From Clostridia bacterium (GTDB lineage: Bacteria; Bacillota; Clostridia; Christensenellales; Aristaeellaceae), in assembly GCA_017404985.1 (NCBI GenBank), contig JAFRBK010000052.1, positions 62,001-126,000 of the forward strand: 64,000 nt of DNA. Reading direction: 5' to 3'. A model generated the notes under the pieces. It ran no database searches and was not told where the DNA came from. It worked only from the letters and a program-made list of their open reading frames with translations. Position numbers and translations under genes: made by a program. This document shows, piece by piece, positions 1 to 8,689 of this stretch (its first letter is position 1; each line of letters begins with the position of its first letter).

Positions 1-2414
1 TTTTCCAGAACAAGCAGCCGCATATGCCCCGGGAAGTCATCAGCAAATACCGGGAGGGGCTGATTCTGGGCAGCGCCTGCGAGGCGGGAGAACTCTTCCG
101 GGCAGTGGCTTCCGGGGCGGACAGGGAGAAGCTGAAAGCCATCGCCTCCTTCTACGACTATCTCGAAATCCAGCCGATCGGCAACAACGCCTTTATGATC
201 CGGGACGGGGAAGTATCCTCCGAGGAGGACCTGCGAAACCTGAACCGGGTGATCGTGGGGCTCGGGGAGGAGCTGGGCCTGCCCGTGGTAGCCACCGGAG
301 ACGTGCATTTCCTGGATCCCAAGGACGCGATCGGCCGGGCGATTCTGCAGGCCGGCAAAGGCTACGACGATGCAGACCGCCAGCCACCCCTGTATTTCCG
401 GACGACGGACGAGATGCTGGAGGAGTTCGCATATCTGGGGAAGGAGAAAGCGCGGGAGGTTGTGATTGACAATCCCCGGAAAATCGCGGACCAGGTGGAA
501 AAAATGCAGCTCTTTCCCGTGCATCCCAAGGGAGAGGATACTTTTCAGCCCTTCTGGGACGACGCGGAGGACATGATTCAGGAGATGAGCTGGTCCACCG
601 CGGAGGACATGTACGGCAGCCCGCTGCCGGAGATCGTGGACGCCCGGCTGCGCAAGGAACTGAAATCCATCGTGGGCTACGGATACTGCACGCTCTATGC
701 CATCGCGCAGAAACTGGTGAGCCGCAGCCTGCTGGACGGATACCTGGTGGGCAGCCGGGGCAGCGTGGGCTCCAGCCTGGTGGCCCGCATGTGCGGGATT
801 ACCGAGGTGAACGCCCTGCCGCCGCATTATCGCTGCACACACTGCCACAAGGGCTTCTTCGACGTCGACAAGAGCAAATACCACGTGGGGGTCGACCTGC
901 CCGACCGGGACTGCCCGGACTGCGGAAGGCGGCTGACCAAGGACGGTTTTGATATTCCCTTTGAGGTTTTTCTGGGCTTTGAAGGAGACAAGGTGCCGGA
1001 TATCGACCTGAACTTCAGCGGAGAATACCAGAACAGGGCGCACCACTATGTGGAGGAGCTGTTCGGCCACGACCACGTGTTCCGCGCGGGAACAATCACC
1101 GGCCTGGCAGACAAAACCGCTTTCGGCTATGTCTCCAAATACCTGGAGGAGCGGGGAATCCAGGCCGGAAACGCGGAAAAGGACCGGCTGGCGCTGGAAT
1201 GCACCGGCGTCAAAAAGACTACGGGCCAGCACCCGGGCGGCATGGTGGTCGTGCCGCTGGAATACGAGATCTATGATTTCACGGCGGTGCAGCATCCCGC
1301 GGACGACCTGGAAAGCGATTTCACCACCACGCACTTCGACTTCAACTCCATGCATGACATCCTGGTCAAGCTGGACTGCCTGGGGCACGACGATCCCACG
1401 ATGATGCATGAACTGGAGAAGCTGACGGGGATCAACTTCCAGGACGTGCCGCTGGATGACCCCGGCGTCCGCAGCCTGTTTACCTCCCCGGCGGCGCTGG
1501 GCGTATCCCGGGAGGAGATCCTCTGCAACACGGGAACCTACGGCGTGCCTGAATTCGGGACCGGCTTTGTCCGCGGGATGCTGGAGGAAACCCGGCCGAA
1601 GACGATGGAGGAGCTTCTGCGGATTTCCGGCCTGAGCCACGGCACCGATGTATGGCTGGGCAACGCCCAGGAGATCATTGCCTCCGGCGTGGCGACGCTG
1701 AGCGAATGCGTCTGCTGCCGGGACGACATCATGAACTACCTGATGGACCAGGGGGTTGCGCCGAAACTGGCTTTCACCACCATGGAAAGCGTCCGGAAGG
1801 GCAAGGGGCTGAAGCCGGAGATGGAACAGGCCATGGTGGACGCCGGGGTTCCCGACTGGTTCATGGACAGCTGCAAAAAAATCAAATACATGTTTCCGAA
1901 GGGACACGCCGTGGCCTATGTGACCATGAGCCTGCGGGTGGCGTGGTTCAAGCTCCATGAGCCGCTGGCCTACTACTGCGCCTATTTCACGGTCCGCGGG
2001 GACGGCTTCGACGCAAGCACGATGCTGATTTCCCCGGATACCGCCCGGGCCAGGATCCGCGAAATACGGAACATGGACAAGCCCGGCGCCCGGGAAAAGG
2101 AAATCGCCACCTGCCTGGAACTGGTGCTGGAAATGAACATGCGGGGCATCCGTTTCCTGCCGGTGGACCTGTACCGCAGCGAGGTGAACAGCTTCCGGAT
2201 CGAGAATGGGAACATCCGCTGCCCCTTCACCAGCCTGCCCGGGCTAGGGGAAAGCGCCGCGGTGCCGATTGTGGAAGCCCGGAAAAACGGGGATTTCCTG
2301 AGCGTGGAGGATCTGAAGACCCGCGGACGGGTCGGGTCCTCGGTGATTGAGCTGCTGCGGGCCCACGGCGCGCTGGAAGGGATGACGGAAACCAACCAGC
2401 TCAGCATGTTCTGA
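1..2414 (+). CDS. polC: DNA polymerase III alpha subunit, PolC type (3' part; start lies upstream of window)
   Basis: Replicative polymerase of low-GC Gram-positives. The frame is open from base 3 and already reads conserved PolC sequence (KYREGLILGSACEAGELF) right after the first in-frame ATG at 24, so the gene starts before the window and that ATG is not its start. Seen here, numbering from that ATG: the rest of the PHP domain (about 1-150), the palm/finger region with GSRGSVGSSLVARM (about 243), a Cys4 zinc knuckle (CTHCHKG...CPDCGRR, about 271-302) that marks PolC rather than DnaE, the catalytic acidic motif PDIDLNF (about 325) and a C-terminal helix-hairpin-helix region. The OB fold and 3'-5' exonuclease would lie in the missing part. 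The stop at 2414 is followed 83 bases later by a DivIC-like gene on the same strand. Confidence 0.97.
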   Translation, partial: FQNKQPHMPREVISKYREGLILGSACEAGELFRAVASGADREKLKAIASFYDYLEIQPIGNNAFMIRDGEVSSEEDLRNLNRVIVGLGEELGLPVVATGDVHFLDPKDAIGRAILQAGKGYDDADRQPPLYFRTTDEMLEEFAYLGKEKAREVVIDNPRKIADQVEKMQLFPVHPKGEDTFQPFWDDAEDMIQEMSWSTAEDMYGSPLPEIVDARLRKELKSIVGYGYCTLYAIAQKLVSRSLLDGYLVGSRGSVGSSLVARMCGITEVNALPPHYRCTHCHKGFFDVDKSKYHVGVDLPDRDCPDCGRRLTKDGFDIPFEVFLGFEGDKVPDIDLNFSGEYQNRAHHYVEELFGHDHVFRAGTITGLADKTAFGYVSKYLEERGIQAGNAEKDRLALECTGVKKTTGQHPGGMVVVPLEYEIYDFTAVQHPADDLESDFTTTHFDFNSMHDILVKLDCLGHDDPTMMHELEKLTGINFQDVPLDDPGVRSLFTSPAALGVSREEILCNTGTYGVPEFGTGFVRGMLEETRPKTMEELLRISGLSHGTDVWLGNAQEIIASGVATLSECVCCRDDIMNYLMDQGVAPKLAFTTMESVRKGKGLKPEMEQAMVDAGVPDWFMDSCKKIKYMFPKGHAVAYVTMSLRVAWFKLHEPLAYYCAYFTVRGDGFDASTMLISPDTARARIREIRNMDKPGAREKEIATCLELVLEMNMRGIRFLPVDLYRSEVNSFRIENGNIRCPFTSLPGLGESAAVPIVEARKNGDFLSVEDLKTRGRVGSSVIELLRAHGALEGMTETNQLSMF

Positions 2415-2497
2415 CAGGTGAGGAAGGATTTGTCAAAGGGCACGGAGAAATATCTACAACAACCCATTTCCGGAAGCCGGGGAAAGGAGGATGAACC

Positions 2498-2836
2498 GTG
2501 AACAGAACCATGAACCTGAAGGGGTTTGTGCTGATCCTCGCGATTGCACTGATCATTTTTCTGACGTTTCATCTGATCCTGCAAAACTCCCTGGGCAGGA
2601 AAACAGAACAGGAGCGGGCGCTGCAGGTGGCCCTGACCGCCCTGGAAGAACAGAACAAAGACCTGAACGCCCGGCTGAACGTGGTGGGGACGGACGAATA
2701 CGTCGTGTCCAGCGCGATACAGAATTACGACTTCATGAACAAGAACGACATCCGGTTTGAATATGAGAATCCGGAAGCGCTCTATGCTTATTCCGAGCAG
2801 GAGATCCGGATTCTGATGGACGAGATGACGGAATAA
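2498..2836 (+). CDS. small membrane protein, divergent DivIC/FtsB-like (septum formation initiator family)
   Basis: A 112-residue single-pass membrane protein. After a short basic N-terminus comes one hydrophobic helix (about 8-28), then a coiled-coil stretch rich in Glu, Gln and Leu (about 34-65). A short C-terminal segment (GTDEYVVSSAIQNYDF...NDIRFEY) has the spacing of the region after the zipper in DivIC/FtsB proteins. Those proteins join the FtsL/FtsQ division complex; that role here is inferred from architecture and weak motif likeness. GTG start chosen because GGAAAGGAGG ends 7 bases upstream; an ATG at 2491 is in another frame. It lies 12 bases before the Ppx/GppA gene, an arrangement compatible with co-transcription. 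It could also be an unrelated membrane-anchored coiled-coil protein. Confidence 0.6.
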   Translation: MNRTMNLKGFVLILAIALIIFLTFHLILQNSLGRKTEQERALQVALTALEEQNKDLNARLNVVGTDEYVVSSAIQNYDFMNKNDIRFEYENPEALYAYSEQEIRILMDEMTE

Positions 2837-2848
2837 GAGGAGGCTTCC

Positions 2849-3754
2849 ATGATACTTGCCGTGATCGGGATCGGATCCAACTCTGTGCGCATGCTGACGG
2901 CGGAGGCGGAAGGCGGCGATTTCCGCCGGATGGCCCGGGACCGGGCCGGAACGCGCCTTTTCGCAGGTCTGGACGAACAGGGAAACCTGAGCGCGGAAAG
3001 CATGGCAAGGACGCTGGAAGCCATGAGCCAGATGGCGCAGGAAGCCCGGCGGCGGCGGGCGGAGCGGCTGCACGCCTTTGCAACGAGCGCGGCACGGGAC
3101 GCCCGGAACGGAAAGGAATTCATGGCAGCGGCAGAACAGGCTACCGGCGTGCCGCTGGAGATTCTGAGCGGGGAGGAAGAGGCGGAACTCAGTTTTCTGG
3201 GGGCCCGGGATGTTTTCCCGGACGGCCGGCGGTGCGGCGTGATTGACATCGGCGGCGGAAGCACGGAGATCGTGACGGGTGAGGGCCAGGGAACCGACTG
3301 CGCGTTTTCCTGCCAGATGGGTGCGGTGCGGCTTTTCAGGGCCATTCCGCTTACCTGCCGGGCGGACATGACGGCGGTGGAGGCGGAGGCAGACGCCATC
3401 CTGGCGGACAACCTGCGGAAGCATCCGGAATTCCGGAATCCCGGCACCTGGGTCGGCACCGGCGGAACATTCACCACGCTGGCCGCCATGGCGAAAAACA
3501 TCCCCTGGCAAAGCCGGGAGGGCATGCACGGGACCCGGGTGACCGCGCAGGAGATCCGCCGGATCGGGGAAAGCCTGGCAGACATGAATCTGGAAGAACG
3601 GAAACAGCTGCCCGGCCTGCAGCCCGGACGGGCGGACATTGTGGTGCACGGTATCTGCATCCTGCTGGCGGTGATGAACCGGCTGGAGGCGGAAGACATC
3701 ACCGTGAGCGAATACGGAAATCTGGACGGATATATCCGAAAACATTACAGCTGA
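2849..3754 (+). CDS. Ppx/GppA family phosphatase
   Basis: A 301-residue member of the exopolyphosphatase/guanosine pentaphosphatase family, actin-like ATPase fold. Motifs: phosphate-1 loop near the N-terminus (IGIGSNSVRM), the FATSAARDA segment (about 75), the ILSGEEEAELSF stretch (about 105) and the phosphate-2 loop VIDIGGGSTEIV (about 131), all diagnostic. It has only the two-lobed catalytic core, like short bacterial Ppx1/GppA-like proteins, and no HD-like C-terminal domain. Substrate (polyphosphate or pppGpp) cannot be decided from sequence. GAGGAGG sits 5 bases before the ATG. It lies between the DivIC-like gene and the Sms pair, all on the same strand with short gaps. Confidence 0.88.
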   Translation: MILAVIGIGSNSVRMLTAEAEGGDFRRMARDRAGTRLFAGLDEQGNLSAESMARTLEAMSQMAQEARRRRAERLHAFATSAARDARNGKEFMAAAEQATGVPLEILSGEEEAELSFLGARDVFPDGRRCGVIDIGGGSTEIVTGEGQGTDCAFSCQMGAVRLFRAIPLTCRADMTAVEAEADAILADNLRKHPEFRNPGTWVGTGGTFTTLAAMAKNIPWQSREGMHGTRVTAQEIRRIGESLADMNLEERKQLPGLQPGRADIVVHGICILLAVMNRLEAEDITVSEYGNLDGYIRKHYS

Positions 3755-3793
3755 AGGAAAACGCACTTCAGCGGAAAGAGGAAACCTGAAAAC

Positions 3794-4561
3794 ATGCTGG
3801 AACTGAAAAATATCTCCTTTCAGGTGCCCGCCGGCGGGGCGGACAGGGAAATTGTCCGGAATGTCAGCCTGACGATTCCGGACCGGAAACTGGTCGTGGT
3901 GACCGGGCCCAACGGCGGCGGAAAATCCACTCTGGCGAAGCTGATTGCCGGGATTGAAAAGCCGACCGAAGGCCGGGTTTTTTTTCAGGGCGAGGATATC
4001 ACGGACCTTTCCATCACGGACAGGGCGCGGCGGGGGATCGCCTTTGCTTTTCAGCAGCCGGTGCGCTTCAAGGGCATCCGGGTGCTGGACCTGATCCGGA
4101 TTGCGGCGGGAACCAGCCTGTCCGCGGCGGATGCCTGCGTGTATCTGAGCGCGGTCGGCCTGTGCGCCCGGGACTATGTGGACCGGGAAGTGAACGCGAG
4201 CCTTTCAGGCGGGGAACTGAAGCGGATCGAGATCGCCACGGTGCTGGCCCGGAAGGCCGGCCTGTCGGTGTTCGACGAGCCGGAGGCCGGGATTGATCTG
4301 TGGAGCTTCCGGAACCTGATTGAGGTATTCGAGAGAATGCGGGAGGAGATCCGGGACAGCTCCATCCTGATCATTTCCCATCAGGAACGGATCCTGAACA
4401 TCGCCGACGAGATTATCGTGCTGAAGGACGGCGCGGTACAGAAACAGGGCAGCCGGGAAGAAGTGTATCCGGAGCTGATCGGGGACGCGGTTTCCGGGAC
4501 AATGCGGGAATGCGAGGGCCGGACCCGGGCCCTGGGAATGGAGGCGGGAGACAGATGCTGA
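3794..4561 (+). CDS. SufC-like ABC ATPase of a two-gene minimal SUF (SMS) system
   Basis: A 255-residue cytosolic ABC ATPase of the SufC family, which powers the SufB scaffold in Fe-S cluster assembly. Walker A GPNGGGKST (about 37-45), a Q-loop in AFAFQQPVRFKG, signature LSGGELKRIE, Walker B LSVFDEPEAGID with the family-typical DEPEAG, and H-loop ISHQER. SufC proteins typically carry LSGGEKKR and DEPDSGLD, so this one is divergent, as expected for the SMS branch. The end overlaps the start of the SufB-like gene by 7 bases (shared ATGCTGA), so translation is probably coupled. No SufS, SufU, SufD or SufE is adjacent; the sulfur donor must be elsewhere. Confidence 0.85.
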   Translation: MLELKNISFQVPAGGADREIVRNVSLTIPDRKLVVVTGPNGGGKSTLAKLIAGIEKPTEGRVFFQGEDITDLSITDRARRGIAFAFQQPVRFKGIRVLDLIRIAAGTSLSAADACVYLSAVGLCARDYVDREVNASLSGGELKRIEIATVLARKAGLSVFDEPEAGIDLWSFRNLIEVFERMREEIRDSSILIISHQERILNIADEIIVLKDGAVQKQGSREEVYPELIGDAVSGTMRECEGRTRALGMEAGDRC

Positions 4562-5481
4562 AAATGGATGAGATTCAGAAACGCCTGCTGCGGGAAATCG
4601 CAGACCTGCATGAGGTTCCGGAAGGCGCATACAATATCCGCTCCAACAGCCAGTCGATCGGGCGCCGCTCCTCAGCGAATATTGAGATTGTTTCCAAGAC
4701 AGATGTCAGCGGCATGGATATCCATATCAAACCCGGTACAAAGCGGGAAAGCGTGCATATTCCCGTGGTGCTGACCCAGAGCGGCCTGAAGGAAGTGGTC
4801 TACAACGATTTCCATATCGGAGAAGACTGCGATGTGGTGATCGTGGCAGGGTGCGGCATCGACAACTGCGGGAACCAGGACTCGCAGCACGACGGAATCC
4901 ACCGGTTCTGGGTCGGGAAAAATTCCAAGGTGAAATATGTGGAGAAGCACTACGGCTCTGGGGAGGGAAAGGGAAAGCGGATCCTGAACCCCGGCACCGA
5001 AGTCTATATGGACGAGGGCAGCTCCATGGAAATGGAAATGGTCCAGATCAAGGGCGTGGATGACACGGAGCGGACGACGGTGGCGGAGCTGGCGGCCGGC
5101 GCCCGGCTGGTGGTGCGGGAGCGGCTGATGACCCACGAGGACCAGCGGGCCATCAGTACCTATAGCGTGAACCTGAACGGCGCAGGCGCGACCGCAGATA
5201 TCGTTTCCCGCTCCGTGGCCCGGGACCGCTCCTTCCAGAAATTTGACGCGAAGATCGCGGGCAACGCCCCCTGCCAGGGCCACACGGAGTGCGACTCCAT
5301 TATCATGGACCAGGGCCGGATTCTGGCGGTGCCCGGCCTGGAGGCCAACCATGTGGACGCGGCCCTGGTGCACGAGGCGGCCATCGGTAAGATTGCCGGC
5401 GAGCAGCTGATTAAGCTGATGACTCTCGGCCTGACCGAGGCGGAGGCGGAGGAACAGATTATCAACGGCTTCCTGCAGTAA
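4555..5481 (+). CDS. SufB/SufD-family Fe-S scaffold protein of the minimal SUF (SMS) system
   Basis: A 308-residue SufB/SufD-like protein, much shorter than SufB (usually about 470). It contains the beta-helix core and the C-terminal part with CQGHTECDSIIM (about 240), then EANHVDAALVHEAAIGKI and the final LGLTEAEAEEQIINGFL helix that binds SufC in the family. It probably forms the scaffold for the ATPase encoded immediately upstream. Start chosen at 4555 because it overlaps the SufC stop in an ATGCTGA junction and has GGAGGCGGG about 8 bases upstream; an earlier in-frame ATG at 4510 would extend into the SufC coding region with no ribosome site. Whether it uses the Cys and Glu/His of the SufB active site needs alignment. 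Confidence 0.85.
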   Translation: MLKMDEIQKRLLREIADLHEVPEGAYNIRSNSQSIGRRSSANIEIVSKTDVSGMDIHIKPGTKRESVHIPVVLTQSGLKEVVYNDFHIGEDCDVVIVAGCGIDNCGNQDSQHDGIHRFWVGKNSKVKYVEKHYGSGEGKGKRILNPGTEVYMDEGSSMEMEMVQIKGVDDTERTTVAELAAGARLVVRERLMTHEDQRAISTYSVNLNGAGATADIVSRSVARDRSFQKFDAKIAGNAPCQGHTECDSIIMDQGRILAVPGLEANHVDAALVHEAAIGKIAGEQLIKLMTLGLTEAEAEEQIINGFLQ

Positions 5482-5501
5482 CAGGGAAGAAGGGGAACGG
5501 G

Positions 5502-6146
5502 ATGAAAGTGAATCTGTCGGACGACGCCTCCGGATTCGTCCTGCTGGCCGAGGCCGTGCCGGACGCGATCCTGGAAATCCGGTATTATTCCACCTACAAT
5601 TTTATCGGGGAGCGGATCGACGGCTACGAGCAGCCTGTGGCCCTGCTGACGAAGGAAGCCGCGAAAGCGCTTCGGGCTGCCGGCAACGAACTGGCCCTGC
5701 AGGGATACCGGATGAAGATTTTTGACGCTTACCGCCCGCAGAAGGCCGTGACCCATTTCATGCGATGGGCGCAGGACGAAAAAGATGTCCGGATGAAGGC
5801 GTGCTTCTATCCGGACCTGGAGAAGAACATGCTGATTCCGCAGGGATATATCGCTGAGCATTCCGGCCACAGCCGGGGCAGCACCGTGGATCTGACCCTG
5901 TTCAACATGGCTTCAGGGAAGGAAGAGGACATGGGCGGCCCGTTTGACTGGTTCGGCGAGCTGAGCCATCCGGACTTCCGGGGCATTACGGAGGAACAAT
6001 ATGCCCGCCGCATGCTGCTGCAGGCGGCCATGATGAAGCACGGATTCCGTCCGTTGGATTCGGAATGGTGGCATTTCACCCTGGAGAACGAACCCTATCC
6101 GGATACCTACTTCACCTTCCCGGTGAGCGCGGATTCCGTGAAATAA
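5502..6146 (+). CDS. D-alanyl-D-alanine dipeptidase (VanX/DdpX family)
   Basis: A 214-residue zinc D,D-dipeptidase of peptidase family M15D. Metal-binding motif EHSGHSRGSTVDLT (about 125-138) supplies His and Asp, and DSEWWHF (about 186-192) supplies the catalytic Glu and third zinc His, both as in VanX. An Arg in DAYRPQKAV (about 73) matches the catalytic Arg of the family. No signal peptide, so it is cytosolic like VanX. No vanH/vanA or other van gene is nearby, so a peptidoglycan-turnover or D-Ala-D-Ala recycling role is more likely than glycopeptide resistance. AAGGGGAACGGG precedes the ATG. Confidence 0.9.
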   Translation: MKVNLSDDASGFVLLAEAVPDAILEIRYYSTYNFIGERIDGYEQPVALLTKEAAKALRAAGNELALQGYRMKIFDAYRPQKAVTHFMRWAQDEKDVRMKACFYPDLEKNMLIPQGYIAEHSGHSRGSTVDLTLFNMASGKEEDMGGPFDWFGELSHPDFRGITEEQYARRMLLQAAMMKHGFRPLDSEWWHFTLENEPYPDTYFTFPVSADSVK

Positions 6147-6202
6147 GCACTGAAACCAAATCCCCAAATCAAAACTGAAACTTCCTGAGAATGGGCAAAT
6201 CG

Positions 6203-8395
6203 TTATCCGATTTGCTCATATTCATCCGCCGGCATCGGCTTATGGAAATAGAAACCCTGCATTTCAGAGCAGCCATAGCTCAAGAGGAAATCGGCCTGGG
6301 TAATGTTTTCCACTCCTTCGGCAATCACGTGCAGCCCCAGGGAGCGGATCATCTGAATAATATAACTGATGATGATCCGGCCTTTTTCCGGGTCGCCGCT
6401 GCCTGACAGGAAATGAAGGTCCAGCTTAATACGGTCCACAGGCACTTCCTTGAGCATATGGAGGGAGGAATAGCCGCTGCCGAAATCATCCATCTCCACA
6501 AGAAAGCCCATTTCCCGCAGCCGGACTGTTGTCTGGAGCACCAGGTTGGCATTTTCCGCAAACGCGGTTTCGGTGATTTCAATCCGAAGCTGGTCCTGCG
6601 AGAGGCCGTAGGTCCGGATGAGCTCCGAAAACTTTTCGGGGATATTCCGGTCTTCGCGGATATCACGGCGAGAGAGGTTTACCGAAACGGAGCGGCGCAT
6701 TCCCTGCCCGTTCCATTTCTGAAGATCCCGGCATACGGTTTCCCAGACGAAGCAGTCCAGATCAAAGATCAGATCCGATTCTTCCAGCAGGGGAATGAAT
6801 TCAGCAGGAGAGATCCAGCCCAGGCTGGCATGGTTCCACCGGCAGAGCGCTTCCGCGCCGATGATTTTTCCGGTTTCAAAGTTGACCTGGGGCTGATACC
6901 AGACCTGGATTTCGCCGTTCTGCATGGCGGCCGGCAGGTGGTTGCAGATATCCGAAACCTTCTGGCCTTTCTGCCACTGCTCCGGGTTATAGAACTCATA
7001 GCCTTCCTTTCGGGTGTCGCGCACCTTGCGCGCGGCGACCCTGGCGCAATCCAGCATGCGATCCACGTCAATTTCGCTGTAATCCTTCGGCGTCAGCACA
7101 TATATGCCGCTGCAGATCCGGACATGGTTTTCCTTTCCCTGGCTGATAAAATAATCCCTTACGGGATCGGCAACATCCCGGATATCCTGCAGGATCTTCT
7201 CATCGCCCGACGCGCGGTGGAGAATGGCAAAACGATCCCCCGCAGGACGGCCGATGGCTTCCTCCTCGGTCAAATGTTCCCTGGCTTTCTGCACCCAGAA
7301 GCGCAGGAGGTCATCCCCGGCCTTTCGGCCCAGGCTGTCATTGATATATTTGAAATTCTTGATGTTATTATAGGAAAGCAGATAGGGGATATCCGGATGG
7401 GCACGCAGCAGCTCCTCCACGCGCTTCCGGAAACCGGTCAGGCTGAGCGCGCCGGTCAGCGGATCCGTATCCAGCAGCTGCCGCATCTTTTCTTCCTGGC
7501 GAATCCGATTCATCCGCTGCTTCTGGATCAGGACCAGCAGGAGGAGGGCGATGAGCAGCCCGCCGGTGACCAGGACCCACCTGTACTGAAAAAGATAATC
7601 CGAAAAATCATACCGGTACAGCCTGCGGGAAGTATAATCCAGGGCGATCGCCTGACGGCGGGTTTCGGAAAGGGCGGCGATTCCTTCATTGAGGCGATCG
7701 ATCAATGCGCGCCCGGCCGGCGTATTCTGTGTGCCGGCCCGGAAATCTATCGTAAACATGGCGGACGGCTGAACGGCCAGATTCTCATAGGCGGGCTTTT
7801 GCAGCACATAGCTCCATATGTACGAGTTTTGCAGCAGCGCATCCACCTGTCCATCGCGGAGCGCTTTTACACATTCCGCCATGGTTTCATACATATTGAT
7901 CTCCATGCCGGGATAAAGCTGGCGGACGGTTTCCGCTACGCCGCCCTGGGATTTGAGCATCCCGACCCGGAGATGATTGAACTCCGGAAGTGCCCGTTTG
8001 CCTTCCGTGACAATGGTAAACGGCGTCTGGAACAGATTATCCGAAACAACGGTCGGATGGCCGGAGGCGCTGGCAATCGCACTGCCGAAGGGCATGACAA
8101 CATCATAATCCCCGTTGTCCAACGCCTCCTTCAGCGTCCCCTCCGTGATTCTTCTGAATTCGACGGCATAGCCCGCGTTCTCAGCGGCGGCACGCATCAG
8201 GTCCGCTCCGATGCCGATGATTTCGTTCGTCTTTTCATCCAGGTAGAAAATCGGACACCGGTCTACCGGCACGCCGACAGAGAGCACTTCGCCGGTGCCT
8301 TCGGAGGCAGCTGCAGCGCAAATAAGGCAAAGCAGCACAGGAAGCACGCAAAGCAGCTTCCTCATTTGCCGCTTTCGGGCCGATTTGCTTTTCAC
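6203..8395 (-). CDS. membrane c-di-GMP phosphodiesterase: periplasmic-binding-protein sensor + degenerate GGDEF + EAL
   Basis: A 730-residue signalling protein. Order: signal peptide (about 12-30), an SBP_bac_3-like extracytoplasmic binding domain (about 35-255, GVPVDRCPIFYLD...IGIGADLMRAAAENAG), one membrane helix (about 273-292), a GGDEF-fold domain (about 310-450) and an EAL domain (about 485-730). The cyclase motif reads AGDRF instead of GGDEF and no RxxD inhibitory site is visible, so cyclase activity is unlikely. The EAL domain keeps its catalytic set: GAEALCRW, SVNLSRRD, TETAF, MDDFGSGYSS, IKLDLHF, AEGVEN and QGFYF. It should degrade c-di-GMP in response to a small extracellular ligand, perhaps an amino acid. 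GTG start chosen because AAGGAGGG lies 9 bases upstream; an ATG at 8416 would put that site inside the gene. Confidence 0.9.
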   Translation of the reverse strand: MKSKSARKRQMRKLLCVLPVLLCLICAAAASEGTGEVLSVGVPVDRCPIFYLDEKTNEIIGIGADLMRAAAENAGYAVEFRRITEGTLKEALDNGDYDVVMPFGSAIASASGHPTVVSDNLFQTPFTIVTEGKRALPEFNHLRVGMLKSQGGVAETVRQLYPGMEINMYETMAECVKALRDGQVDALLQNSYIWSYVLQKPAYENLAVQPSAMFTIDFRAGTQNTPAGRALIDRLNEGIAALSETRRQAIALDYTSRRLYRYDFSDYLFQYRWVLVTGGLLIALLLLVLIQKQRMNRIRQEEKMRQLLDTDPLTGALSLTGFRKRVEELLRAHPDIPYLLSYNNIKNFKYINDSLGRKAGDDLLRFWVQKAREHLTEEEAIGRPAGDRFAILHRASGDEKILQDIRDVADPVRDYFISQGKENHVRICSGIYVLTPKDYSEIDVDRMLDCARVAARKVRDTRKEGYEFYNPEQWQKGQKVSDICNHLPAAMQNGEIQVWYQPQVNFETGKIIGAEALCRWNHASLGWISPAEFIPLLEESDLIFDLDCFVWETVCRDLQKWNGQGMRRSVSVNLSRRDIREDRNIPEKFSELIRTYGLSQDQLRIEITETAFAENANLVLQTTVRLREMGFLVEMDDFGSGYSSLHMLKEVPVDRIKLDLHFLSGSGDPEKGRIIISYIIQMIRSLGLHVIAEGVENITQADFLLSYGCSEMQGFYFHKPMPADEYEQIG

Positions 8396-8502
8396 AGCGG
8401 AGCGCCCTCCTTTCATATGTATGGGTGCTTCGAATCGTAATTCCGTTTCCTGTGTACATGCTGTTCTGAACGGAGATGGCTTTCCTGATTGCTGACATCG
8501 TC

Positions 8503-8531
8503 AGTATACCATACAGGGACAAGAATGTCAC
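8503..8531 (-). promoter_or_regulatory. sigma-A-type promoter for the EAL gene
   Basis: On the minus strand GTGACA (8531-8526), a 17-base spacer and TATACT (8508-8503) preceded by TGG, giving an extended -10. It leaves a leader of roughly 100 bases before the GTG start at 8395. It diverges from the promoter of the kinase/HD-GYP pair about 35 bases away, so the two c-di-GMP units share one control region. Confidence 0.6.
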
Positions 8532-8563
8532 GGGCAGATTCCGGCATGCAGCTTTTTTGTCCA

Positions 8564-8592
8564 TTGAAAAAAAGAACATTTTCTGGCATAAT
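8564..8592 (+). promoter_or_regulatory. promoter for the pseudokinase/HD-GYP operon
   Basis: TTGAAA (8564-8569), a 17-base spacer and CATAAT (8587-8592), with a TG dinucleotide before the -10. It lies about 95 bases upstream of the ATG chosen at 8690. The 8396-8689 intergenic stretch holds this promoter and the divergent one and no other gene that I can support. Confidence 0.5.
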
Positions 8593-8689
8593 GGCATGCG
8601 GTGAAACCTTGCCGGAAAAAGGGCCGGCGGTTTCCCGACTCCTGAAAGATTCTTTCTTTTGCTGCGATCGATGGTTCGGAGGGATGCAG

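Noticed and set aside
1982-3766. Long open frame on the minus strand across the end of polC and the Ppx/GppA gene
   Set aside because: GC-rich antisense shadow: no ribosome site, Pro/Arg/Ser/His-rich composition, and clear protein motifs on the other strand. The same applies to long antisense frames opposite the HD-GYP, lgt-like, MutS/Tex, copA and atp genes.
5502-6146. Vancomycin resistance determinant
   Set aside because: VanX-like dipeptidase without vanH, vanA or a vanRS pair; a cell-wall recycling role is more likely.
7200-7300. Active diguanylate cyclase
   Set aside because: The signature is AGDRF, with loss of key GGDEF residues.
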